NCBI GenBank assembly: GCA_015680905.1
Contig: CM027380.1
Span: forward strand, 39,920,001-39,984,000
DNA from: Coptis chinensis
Lineage: Eukaryota > Streptophyta > Magnoliopsida > Ranunculales > Ranunculaceae
DNA length: 64,000 nt
Direction: 5' to 3'
Positions within the stretch are counted from its first letter, which is position 1. The number at the start of each line of letters is the position of its first letter. This document shows positions 47,089-58,400 of this stretch, one piece after another. The position numbers were made by a program, and so were the translations under genes. Below the pieces are notes generated by a model, which had not been told where the DNA came from, made no database searches, and saw only the letters and a list, made by a program, of their open reading frames with translations.

Positions 47089-48540
47089 TCATAGGAACTC
47101 AAAGATCACCGCCCACTTCAACATTTTACCGATTTTTCCGCTCTTTCGCTTTGTCTCGTGAGGCAAATTCGTTACCACCACCACCACATGTGCTTCAAAA
47201 TAGGGCTTTAGCTTCAAGGTTGAAAATACCAATGCCAAGGCATACCTCTCGATTCTACTATATCGCGTCTCCGCGTCTAACAAAGTCTTGCTCTGAAAAT
47301 ATACCGGCTTCTCCACCTTGTCTACCACCCGAACTAGAACCGAAGAAATGACGCGCATACTCCGCGGCCCCCCAAGTACAAATACAACTTCTCCCCGGTC
47401 TCGGGCCGCGACAACAAAGGCGTTTTGCCCAAATATTTTTTCAATTCCTGGAATGCCTCTTCACACTCCGCGGTCCATATAAAATCCAGTGTGCTCTTCA
47501 ACAGTCGGTACAGCGGTCGGCACTTGTCAAATGACTTGGAGATGAATCTATTCAACGCCGCGACTCTTCCTGCTAACCGCTGTACTTCCTTCACATTCTG
47601 CGGAGATGACATCTCTATGAAGGACCTTACCTGCTCGGGGTTAGCTTCGATTCTCCTATGAGTAACGATATACCCCAAAAACTTTCCTATAGTCACCCCG
47701 AAAGTACACTTCTCTGGGTTTAGTTTCAAGTTGTATTTACGTAGTATCCCGAAGGTTTCTCGCAACCCCTCTGTATGTTCCTCTTCTGACATACTTTTCC
47801 CCACCATGTTGTCTATATAAATCTAAATTCCCCTCTGAATCTTGCTTTCGAACATTTTTTCACCCAACCGTTGGAAGGTTGCCCTTGCATTTTTCAAACC
47901 AAACGGCATCCTCGTATAGCAGTAAATACCGCCCTCCACCACAAACGAAGTCTTCTCCTGATCGGGCCCATACATCGCGACCTGATTATACCCCATCTAC
48001 GCGTCCATGAAGGAAAAGATCTTGAACTCGGCCGTCCTGTCAACCAACTCATCTACTCGCGGCATGGGGTAGCTGTCCTTTGGACACTCTAGATTCACAT
48101 CCGTAAAGTCCACACACATACGCACTTTCCCATTCTTTTTTGGTACCGCAACTATATTAGATAACCAGTCCGTGAACTCTACCTCTCGGATTATTCCCGC
48201 CCTTTTCAATCTGGTGACCTCTTCCCGGATCCCTTCACCATATTTTGGCCTAATATTGTGCATCTTTTGCCTCACGGGTTTGGTGTTCTCTTTCTTATGC
48301 AAGTGATGCATGCGAACTCGGGGTTCAACCTAGTAACATCCTCTATTATCCAAGCGAAGACATTTCTATTTTCTGACAAGAACTGTATCAATTTACCCCT
48401 CCACTCCTCAGGCAAGCTAGATCCTATCGACGTGAACTTCTCCTCTTCCCCTATCCCAATATTCACCACCTCTATCTCATTGAGCGTCTTTGGGTCCGAC
48501 GCTGTCTCACCCTCCTCTTCCCCTGAAGTGCACTGTAATT
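47089..48540 (-). pseudogene. gypsy reverse transcriptase / first RNase H region
   Basis: From the right: SSLPEEWRGKLIQFLSENR, KYGEGIREEVTRLKRAGII, WLSNIVAVPKKNGKVRMCVD, YPMPRVDELVD, FKIFSFMDA then a stop, the fingers-palm region, and YIDNMVGKSMSEEEHTEGLR, where the catalytic YxDD has become YIDN. The RNase H part reads KPVYFQSKTLLDAETRYSRI. Stops lie near 47824 and 47998. Catalytically dead as written. Confidence 0.92.
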
Positions 48541-48699
48541 GTTATGCTAGCCTCTTCCTAGGATTGGAAGCCTCTCCTTCTGACCCGCCTATCAGCCTTT
48601 TTGCGGTTCCCTAATGACTGTTTTTTGCCGTAACCTAATCACCGTAGACCTCATACATGCCAGTAGGGGTGGGGAATCGTATTACCTGATAATACGTTG

Positions 48700-49285
48700 A
48701 TGGGACCACCTTCATCTTGTGAATCCACCACCTTCCCAAGATTGCATTATATTACGACGCCGAATCCACCACCATGAAACGGGCGAAGACTGTCACCGGC
48801 AGTAAGAGTTCCCCCATGGGTTTGGTCATACTTCCGTTAAATCCATACAAATTAGTTCGTGAAGGACGCAGCTGCTTAGGATCAACTCCCATTTCCTCCA
48901 AAGCACCTCTGAACAACAGATCTACCGCACTTCCACAATCAATCAATACCCTTTTCATCATGTAATTCCCCATTGCCACTGTAATGACCAATGCGTCTTC
49001 ATGTGGTGAGTCCACTGCTCTTAGGTCCGCGTCGCTAAACACGATTCTATTCTTTTCTGCCGCTGTCCCAGCTCGTTGCCGAGGCCTATCCGTTCTCTCA
49101 TTAATCTGTTGGATGCTCGCGGTCCGCCGTATCTTGTCTCTATGAGCGTTATGACTCATAACCTCCCCGCTGTAAATCACGTTGATGGTTCCTAGTATCC
49201 TTCCCTGCGGCGGCATGCGCTCCTCATTCCGACCGTCTCTCACAAATTCTCCCATCCTCCCTTTTTTCACCATTCTCTGAACCAA
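48700..49285 (-). pseudogene. gypsy aspartic protease region
   Basis: It reads FSDADLRAVDSPHEDALVIT and VLIDCGSAVDLLFRGALEEM. The usual active site is D-x-GSS-x-D, and here it is LIDCGSAVD. It continues with RTNLYGFNGSMTKPMGELLL, a pattern typical of Tat-lineage proteases. Confidence 0.88.
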
Positions 49286-49289
49286 CCAG

Positions 49290-50590
49290 TCATTCGTAAC
49301 AATAATGCGTCTCTTGATTCCTTATCTGATGATATGCACAGAAGGGCTTCTCCAGTATCTCCATTGGCATGGTTCGCGGTCCTTCATACCCCCCCCCCCC
49401 CCCTCGATCCTTTATTAGGGGCAAGATCTCACTGAGCGGCTTGTTCAATGGAGTCTGTTCCATCTTGCGGTATGACTTCCTCTCTCTATACTCTTCGATT
49501 CCTTCCCCGGCTTCCTCTTTCTTTCCGTATCCACGGTATCTTCCACTTTCTTTCTCCGATGTCCCCATTTTCCGGCATTCCCGATCCTTCTCCAAGGACA
49601 ACACGGCCTTCCCCGTTCTCTTGGAATCCTTCAGCATAGAATCTTCATATCGTATATACTTTTCCACTCGTGGATACAGCTCATGTAGTGATGCAATCTC
49701 ATTCTTGGCCACGGATTAGTGCACTCCTGTCCCCGGGCGCAAGCCTCTCTCAAAGGCTATCACCGCTGTCCTCTCATCCAGATTTTCAACTTTCAGGGTC
49801 TCTGCCTTGAACCGACACAGAAACTCCCTAATTGATTCCGTGGACCTTTGTCGCACATTGAATAGAACCGCGATGTCCACCACTCGCTTTTTCTAATGTA
49901 TAAAGTGATTTATGAATGCCTGCTCCAACTCCTGAAAACTCTTGATGCTCCCCGCTGGCAATCGGTAATACCAATCCGACACCCCTCCTTTAAGGCTAGC
50001 CGGAAACATCATACACTGTAAACCGTCATACCTAGCCTCTTGCCATAGTGGTATCTGTTGTTGAAAATGATGAATGTGGTCCGCTGGATCCCCTTTGCCG
50101 TCATACCTCTCAAACCTCGGCTGGGTGAACCGCTTTGGGACCTCTGAGGCCCATATGTCATCTGCTAATGGGTTGCGATTCAACCCTAGCCACCACCTGA
50201 CTAGCCGCTCCCCCGTGCTCCTTCGTCTGCCGCCGGTTTGCCTCCCTATCATTGTCTATCATCTCTTGGACTTGCTCCATTGTCAACCCCGCTACCGGGT
50301 TTTCTACTAGATTCGGCCCGGTCCCCTCCTCATCTTCAGATCCCTCATTTTCGGACCCCCTCGCTTAGTTCTTCCCCGGCCTTCTCCTCCGTCTTCTCCC
50401 TCTCTTTCCGCAGCTCATCGTTCTCCTCTCTCGAATCTCTCTCATCTCCTCCCCGCGATCAGCGTGTTTCTTCCGTTGCTTTCCTCTTCTTCTAATCCTT
50501 CTCCTCCTCAATCATCAAGGGCCGGCTCATGAACCTTAACCTTCTTTGGTCTACCCACTGCTCTCTTCGATGCCATTTCTAAGTTGCCTT
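49290..50590 (-). pseudogene. gypsy gag region
   Basis: It contains RFTQPRFERYDGKGDPADHI, FQQQIPLWQEARYDGLQCM and GVSDWYYRLPAGSIKSFQEL (Retrotrans_gag domain), then KNEIASLHELYPRVEKYIRY and a FCAYHQIRNQETHYCYE zinc-like tail. A C15 run on the + strand (49389-49403) encodes a glycine run. Stops lie near 49716 and 49894. Confidence 0.9.
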
Positions 50591-50596
50591 CCTCCG

Positions 50597-50617
50597 GTCC
50601 CCACAGACGGCGCCAAA
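50597..50617 (-). promoter_or_regulatory. gypsy primer binding site
   Basis: The minus strand reads TTTGGCGCCGTCTGTGGGGA directly after the 5' LTR. This TGGCGCCGT-type site is common in plant Tat and related gypsy elements. I did not determine the priming tRNA. Confidence 0.85.
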
Positions 50618-50938
50618 TGTATGAACACTAAAACTCACTCTCTCAAACAATGTTCTCTCTTTTTCTTTTTCTCTCTCTCTTCTGTTTCCGCTCCCTCTTT
50701 CTCTCTTGCGGCCCCCTCTCTTTCTCCTCATCTTCTTGTTTTTATATCCTTCTTCATCTCATCTGGTCCGTCCATCTGTCTTGTCATCCTACGACCCTCT
50801 TGCAGACCGTACACCTGACACCCCCGTGGACTAGGGTTCCGCGGTCTTGATTCGCTGCTCCTCCTTGTTCTTGCTTATGTTGCCTCCTATCCTATACATC
50901 GCGGACTTAGTCCCATCTTTGCACATCAGGCTACTACA
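50618..50938 (-). repeat. gypsy 5' LTR
   Basis: 321 bp, TGTATGAACAC to GCTACTACA, followed by the target duplication TCTTT at 50939-50943. Confidence 0.93.
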
Positions 50939-51169
50939 TCTTTGCCTTTGGTAATTTTTAAATTAATTAACTAGAAATAAAAAGGATTTCAGGGAATGAA
51001 AAGGCTTTTGGGGTGATCTAGTCTTGGTCTTATATGTACATGTAATTGTTTGTATCTGTTTTTATTACTTGTTTTCGTTAGCTCATCTTTGAATCAAGAA
51101 GCGCATCTTCAAGTGCCTCAAAATTTAGTTCTTTTGTCCAGGAGGCTTGAAGACATAGACATTAAGTAC

Positions 51170-51860
51170 TAGTCATGTTATAAGTTTTATCGAGGCACTA
51201 ACTAGTATCTGTTATTGGGGATTGGGGTTTGTTTCTTCTCATTATTCTGATCACTAGTTTAGGAAAAAAGATTTCAGAAGACATGTCGATGTGTACACTC
51301 TAGGGGGCACTGGCTTGTGGTAAGTTCTAGAAGAGGTCTCCTACGAACTTTATCCACCTTTGGAACACTGACTTGTTATTCAGTATTTTCATTGCTTAGC
51401 AAGTCGGCCTCTTGTTGATGTGTCTTCAAACATTTTGGTCTCTTTTGATATGAAGGAGGAGGTCCACTGCCTTTGTATTTTTCTTGGACGTTTTGAAGTG
51501 GAGGTTGATGTATGGATCATGAATGAAATAGGGTGTCGTACACTCGTACTGTCATAGGTTCTTGGACAGAACTATTTAAAGTCGGAAGACCTGAGATAGA
51601 TAGATGGATAGTTTGGTTACTAGGAACCACTAGACGTTGCAAACATCGGAGAAATCATAGTAAGGAAAAATTAGTGGGAATTGAATTGCCGTTGAATAAA
51701 ACAAAAAGCTATTTAATAAGGACACTTATGAAGTTTGGGATTCCGTTTTCTAAAGCATTCACCTATACAGGAAGTCTTGTCTCACCAAAGGTTATTGTTA
51801 TGGAGGTTTTCGGATTGAGTGCTTTGGCAGGAGAAGCTAAAAGGTGTAGGTGAAGGAGAT
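51170..51860 (+). pseudogene. F-box-associated domain pseudogene, second copy
   Basis: Collinear with the F-box pseudogene at 3700-4740: a piece like YRGTN near 51195, GHWLV near 51305, the region GSWTELFKVGRPEIDRWIVW near 51560, and KTKSYLIRTLMKFGIPFSKA near 51700. It is broken by several frameshifts, and no F-box is visible. It lacks the MITE found in the other copy, so it shows the uninterrupted arrangement. Confidence 0.65.
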
Positions 51861-52404
51861 GATGAAGTCAAACTGGAAATCAGTTGTTTATTGTTTTGAG
51901 CAGAATTCTTTTTGTCTTAATTTTTCGTGATTCTTAAGCCCAAACCTACTCCTGTTAACAAGGTTATTAACGTTAGTAATGGTAAAACGTTTAACTAGAA
52001 GATGCATGATGGAAAGCTGTAGTTACTAGTGAGGGTTCTGCAAAGTTGGTTAAGTCTTAAGAAACTAATTACTAGTTACTTGTAATGACACTGCTAATAA
52101 GCTACAGTAGTGGCCTCAGAAGTTGGCATCATCGAGTCTCGGCCGGCGTCTTAATTACTGGGACCCTTTGTATAGCATATTGAAGCACTCAGATACTATT
52201 ATATATATATCAAACCTCTCCATCAGTCGATATATACCAATATTTCCCAAAATATCAAATTTTGAAATAACCAATATTTCAGTCCAGATAAGCAATCTCT
52301 ATACACGTGACGATGTCATATACAATGGTCGGTCAGTGATGAGTTCACTTCATTCAGTTCCGTTTCCTAGATCCCCGCTCCTTTTCCCGCCTACTTAATC
52401 TAAT

Positions 52405-52424
52405 CCAATCCAATCCAATCCAAT
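52405..52424 (+). promoter_or_regulatory. CCAAT pentamer repeat before the PGAP1 start codon
   Basis: Four tandem CCAAT units end 25 bp before the ATG, so they probably lie in the 5' UTR. A TA-rich box at about 52199-52210 is a candidate TATA element. The role of the repeat is unknown. Confidence 0.4.
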
Positions 52425-52449
52425 CTCATTCCATATTTCTACTAAAATA

Positions 52450-55400
52450 ATGCAAGGATTCCGAGCTAAGTGTAGAGTAGCTCTACTTATTACTTTAACT
52501 CTATGTATTGGTCTCACTGGATTGTACGGTTTATTAAAACCTGTTGCCAATGAATGTGTAATGACATATATGTACCCAACCTATATACCAATTTCAACTC
52601 CGCCTCCTAAATATAATCTGTACAAGTACCATGAAGGATGGAGAAAGATTGATTTTAATGAACATATTAAGAAGCTTACTGGTGTCCCTCTTCTTTTTAT
52701 TCCGGGTAATGGTGGTAGCTACAAACAGGCAAGCCTCCATTTCATATCAATTTACATTTTTTTTTTTTTTTCAAATTTATATCGTATATATTTCTCTAGG
52801 TACGTTCCATAGCAGCAGAATCTGATAGGGCATATCAAGGTGGTCCTTTGGAGCGTACATATTATTACGGAGCGGGGGATATACCCAATCAGTACTCACA
52901 CAGACTGGATTGGTTTGCTGTTGACCTCGAGGAGGAACATTCTGCCATGGACGGTCAGATAGTTGAAGAACATACTGAATACGTTGTGTATGCTATCCAT
53001 CGGGTATTACTTTGCATTGCTTATTTGTATTGGCAAATGTTACTTTAGCTCATTGTTGTTTGTGAAGTGCTTTCCACTAGTCTCTAGGGAAATCTGCGTA
53101 ATTATGTTGCTTCTTGTTTAGAAGAGATAATATCACATCCCCCTCCCACACTTTTTTAGAGTATAAAATATTAACTGTGAATAGAATCTAAATTACTCTT
53201 AAGAATGTTCAGATTCCTTCAAACTTTTGTATTGATTTTAGGTTTTTTACTTTTCTTTCTGGTTAATGAATCACTTAGTGATAAAAAAAAATGCAAATAA
53301 GGAGGAATGTGAGATAATCATATAGAATAAAAAGATCTCGCTAGAACTAACCTCGTCCCTCAGGCATGATGCGTTTTTCATTTAAAGATTCTGAGGTCAC
53401 TGAATGAGAAACATTTATGTTAGTGACTAGTTTTCTGTAAACCTCCAGGACCCGTTGATTTTTTATTATTTCATTATTATCTTTTTTTGGTTTCAATCCT
53501 TAGTTATGGTATCGGGGTCGCCTTCCAAAGATTATTTCATTATTATATTTTTTTTTGTTTCAATCCTTAGTTGTGGTATTGCCTTCTAAAGATTATTCCG
53601 TTAGAAAGAGAATAATGGGGGATGGTCTGGATTCCACAGCTTGTGTAGTTCTTGGAACCCGTGTTTAGCCAGATTTATAAAAGGTGAAATGACAAAATCC
53701 AAAGGTTTTTTGATATAGTGAGTAATAGGCTTCAGTTATTTGCTATACAAGAATTCTGCAGTCAACAAAAAAGTTTTACCTTCTCTTAAAGTTGTAAATA
53801 TTGTGAGTACTGTTGAGATAGCCAAACTATGTTTTTTTTTTTTTTTTTTCCAGTTACATTTGTAGCTTGTACTATAGGATGTCTCATCCTAATTCCTTTC
53901 AATATATATATTAAATCTATACTCTACCGATCAAAAAAAAAAAAAAAAAAAAAAAAAAGATAGTCAAACTATTTAAAAAAGGGGGCATTCTCATGGAAGT
54001 TTGCATGTGATAGACGTAGATGGGCTTAAGTAGGTCAATTCCGAAGAAGCTTTACTCATCTTGGAATAGGAAAGAAGACTTATGAGAAGTGTGACATTCC
54101 AAACGTCACTACTTAGGAGAATGGGCACAAATCTTCAACCTGCAAATGGATGTTGCTGAATTGTAACCCTCTCCAATTTAAAATCCTAAAACATCTATCA
54201 TTTACAACGTAAATAAAGATGGAGGGAAAGAGAGGGTCGCATTCTAAGGCAAGAGGACAGAATCCTGAAGACACTAGGCATCAGACCATTTGGCCAAAAT
54301 TGGGTGAAGGATTTGAGGACATAATTTTCAGGATGCACAAGTTTTAACTGTTTATTGTTCGTTCCTGCAGTTATACAATTTTGACTAAAGTTGGTTTCAG
54401 GTGTAATATACACAAATTCCTGCAAAAAGATTCATCTATATTTTAAAATGGTGGGATATTTTTACTGTAATCAGTTTTGCCAGGGTTGAATTGTGATTTC
54501 AAAAATCTACTTTTGGGATTCGAGTGCTATTTTACTGTAGTACGAGAAGTTTTGCATACAACTTGTGTTATAAATTTGTGGTGTTTTTTTAATTTTGAAT
54601 TGGTTGGAAAGATTAGTTTATGAGAAGGATTAGAGACGTTTGCTCATGGTTTACCTATTGTGTGTAATCAAAATTTGATGTTTGACCTATACATAAATTG
54701 TTATCCCATTGAATATGTTCTCTATTTAATTTTAGAAACTTTCTATTCTGTCCTTATGCATGATCCTTACTTATATTAATATCTTGGGTTTCAGAAAAAG
54801 AAAAACAAAACTTATATTATTATCATGCTCACAGATTTTGGATCTATACAAAGAGTCACATGATATGCGGTCAAAGGAAGGTGCCGAACCTTTTGGAAGC
54901 TTACCGAGAAGCGTAGTCTTGGTTGGTCATTCTATGGGTGGTTTTGTAGCCAGAGCTGCAATTGTCCACCCACATTTAAGGAAGGGAGTGGTTGAAACTG
55001 TCCTCACTCTTTCAAGCCCGCACCAGTAATCTCTCACACGTTTGCATCAACTTTACTGTGGTTTTAAGATCTTATACATTATCTTATTGTGAATTATTGG
55101 GTGGGATTGAGTTGATTCTTCCAGGTCCCCTCCTGTGGCTTTGCAACCATCTTTGGGTCATTATTATCATCTTGTAAATCAGAAGTGGAGAAAGGGATAT
55201 GAGGTCGAACTCACTCATATAGGTCGTCAAGTGTCTGAGCCCACATTATCTCATGTTATTGTTGTCTCCATTTCGGGCAACATTCTTGATTATCAGGTAT
55301 TTTGTTAGCTCTTAACCTTCAGAGCTCTAATGATAATATTTTCCGACATGCAAGCAGTAACATCCAGTCAGTTCCATACTTATAGCATTAAGAATAAGGA

Positions 55401-58400
55401 AGCATGTTGTGTATGCCTGCCACTGGTATTTGTCAAAAATGAGTTGTTTCTTTTGTCACTAGGTATCAGAGAGTCTGATTATAAAGCATAATCTGGGAGA
55501 GGGAGTTTAATGGGCTAAGATTTGGACAAGTTCTACTTATTATTAAAAAGAAGAAGAATTGTTGCTTCAAATTCTTCAACAGAAATCTGACAAATAATGC
55601 ATGTGTTCACATGGACTTGAAATATTTTTTGATAAAAAGTATCTCACTTATCAGATTGAATGTCTTCCATATTTTTAACGTGTTATATATTCTTTACCAA
55701 TCCAAAAAAAAAGAGAAAAAAAACAAGAAAAGAAAGAAAAAAGAAAAAAAAAAAAAAGAATCTTTACCTTTCCATTCTGGGCCATCTAATTATGATTGAA
55801 TGGAGCATTTTAATTACTAAATTTGTTACTTCGTTTCTTTTTTTTGTGTGTAAATGTGCATTTGTGATCATTTCTGTGACCATTTCTCCCAAATATCTTC
55901 CTAGCCGTCACTCACCTGATGCACTCGGAGTGCTTTGTTTAACTGTTTAATGCTCATCACTACTTTGTATTGTCATCCACTTAAAAATTGTCGTATTCAT
56001 GAATTCACCGTTTCTGTCTTGGTTACAGCCACAAAAGTTCTCTTCTGAACTTTGGATATATATCATCCTTCTTTGGCTCATTTTAGTTGTTGTTCCATCT
56101 ATGACTCTGGAGTCCTTTCCAAAACTAATCCTGATAATTGTTGGGCATTCAATGATTTATACCTTATCGTGGGTACTGTTCTCATGCATAGGTACAACTA
56201 TACAAGCCTATGTTCCATTTCAAGTTGTTCCATTTTTCTTAAAGTGAAAATCTTGACATGATGCATGAGCCCATTAGGCATTTTCTATATGTAGCTTATG
56301 TTAAAGTTTAGTCGAAGGTTTTTATTTTTCTTTTGCTGTTGCAAACTTCCTATTATATATATATGGAGAGGGATAGAGTCACTCTCATTATAACCACTCC
56401 CGAGCCACTCCCAAAACGTACAAGGCCATATCTCATTCTACCCGTTGAATTAAGGGATGATATTTTGTAGATATGATCTCCCCACCATGAATAACGTGCT
56501 TACCAAATTTCGGCTAATTCAAATATGTCTAACCTAATCAAATGTTATTATGAAATCGGAAAATTCTGGACCGTTAGATAAATGTTCAAATTGAACACTA
56601 GTTTTCGCAAGATTAGACATATCCAAATAGGATAAAATTTTGTGGGTATGCTATCCATTGTGAGAAGATCATATCCACAAAAAATCGGGTCTTAATTCAA
56701 TTTGTAAGTCGATGGAGTGGCTCTATCCCTCCCCATATATATTATTTCTGTTATTTGATGCTGCTATATGAATCACATTTTCAATAGTAAGTGTCAACTC
56801 TTGGGAATTCGTGCTCCTAGGTTCGGTCAAAGTTGGAAACTCTTGATGGAATTGTGCCATCCTCCCATCGATTCATGATAGGCACCACTGGCATGAGGAA
56901 TGCATGGTTGTCAACAGAACACCAGACTATATTATGGTGTAATCAAGTAGTTGTACAAGTAAGCTTTCTTATTAAAGCTATTGTTCTATTATTATCTATC
57001 CTGTAGCCACTTGTGAATTACTCTGTTCTTCTATGCAGATTTCACACACTCTTTTGAGCTTAATAGACCCAAAAATTGGTCAACCGTTTCCCAGCACACA
57101 AAAAAGGCTTACTGTATTCACTAAAATGCTTCGCAGTGAAATGCCACCAAGCTTTAATTGGATGAGGGAGGTGAAATCATCAATCGGTTCCATCCAAATT
57201 CCACTTGAGGATGGAAAAAGTGCTACTGGTACTGTCTGTAGTCACCTGTTGCCATCCTTCTCTTGTCATTTTCACCACTTCCTGCTTTTCTTTGAGAAAC
57301 CATTGTCTTTTAAATTAAAGTTAATATTAAAGTTGAATTATACTTTAGATGTTAAATAAGAGAAGAAGAGAGAAAAGAATATACGACCTTAATTAGTTTC
57401 AGACTTTCAGTCTTCTCTCAAACATCTATGTATAAATTGGATTATATAATAAAAAACACTCTAAAAAATTATGTGTCCTCGGGAAATGTCCCATATTTCT
57501 CCGACAGATAATATTTTTAGATGTTCACATGTGGGGAGACAACGGCAAATCTCAGTAATAAAAGGTTTTTCATGTCGCAACTGAGGTGCTGAGACAAAGG
57601 ATCCACCTGTTAGGATATGGTGCATTACATCTGGGTTTGGACAGGGAATGGCCATGTGGCGAGCTCATGGAGTCATCTAATGTAGTAAGCATCTAGATAA
57701 CATAGGCTAGAAACGGCAGTGATGATTACAGGGAAAGATGAGGGATTTAACATCTCAGGCCGCTTTTTGCTAGACTTTAATTGTGGAAAAAAGAATAAAG
57801 CTCTTCCGGGGGGTGGGGAACGATAATTACACTTTCAATCACTCAACAGGCATAGCACATTCTGATCGGTTGAAAGTATTATTGCATTTATATTCTTGAG
57901 TCATTTTTTCCAATAATGACCAGGATACTGGCTGTAGTATTCATGAAAAGCAGGTGACATACTGACATCCATGAGATACTTGTCTTTTTGTTACTTCTTT
58001 ATACTGTATGTATTGTTGAGATTATTCCACCCCAATTTCTAGGTGTGTCCCATCTATGTTCTGTCCCCGAGCCTCCTCTCATATTCATAGATTTGCCCCT
58101 CTACATCAGTTCAAGCTTATGGAGAAATTGGCAACTTGACATGTAGTCCCTGGGTTGGTGATTTGATTTTCCTTTCGTTTAGGTGTTGGAGTTTCATAGT
58201 TGCGACTTGCGAGTTAAAACTCGTTTGTTAGATTTCAAAGGCACTTATATTCTTAAAAACTAGCTTCTCTTGAATGACTGGCATTCCAAACTATGCATCC
58301 AGTAACACTGCTCATATGGATAATAGTTACTTTTGGTTAGTGATGGTACCAGTGGCATATGGATAATTCCGAGTTCAACCTCAAAAATTTATTTTATCTA

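Larger units (their letters stand above)
44891..50938 (-). mobile_element. Ty3/gypsy LTR retrotransposon, Tat-like, defective
   Basis: LTRs at 44891-45209 and 50618-50938 begin TGTATGAACAC and end GCTACTACA. Perfect 5-bp target duplications TCTTT lie at 44886-44890 and 50939-50943. The minus-strand order gag, protease, reverse transcriptase, RNase H, a second (archaeal-type) RNase H, integrase matches plant Tat-lineage gypsy elements, which are usually longer. Many stops and the loss of the integrase C-terminus show it cannot move on its own. The LTRs differ at about 5 percent of sites (hand count of roughly 16 substitutions and 2 indels). Confidence 0.96.

Noticed and set aside
46806..47351. 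181-codon plus-strand open frame
   Set aside because: It is antisense to the gypsy RNase H and RT region.
54760..54834. Start codon upstream of PGAP1 exon 3
   Set aside because: The open frame extends left into the intron. The CAG acceptor at 54832-54834 and family alignment place the exon start at 54835.
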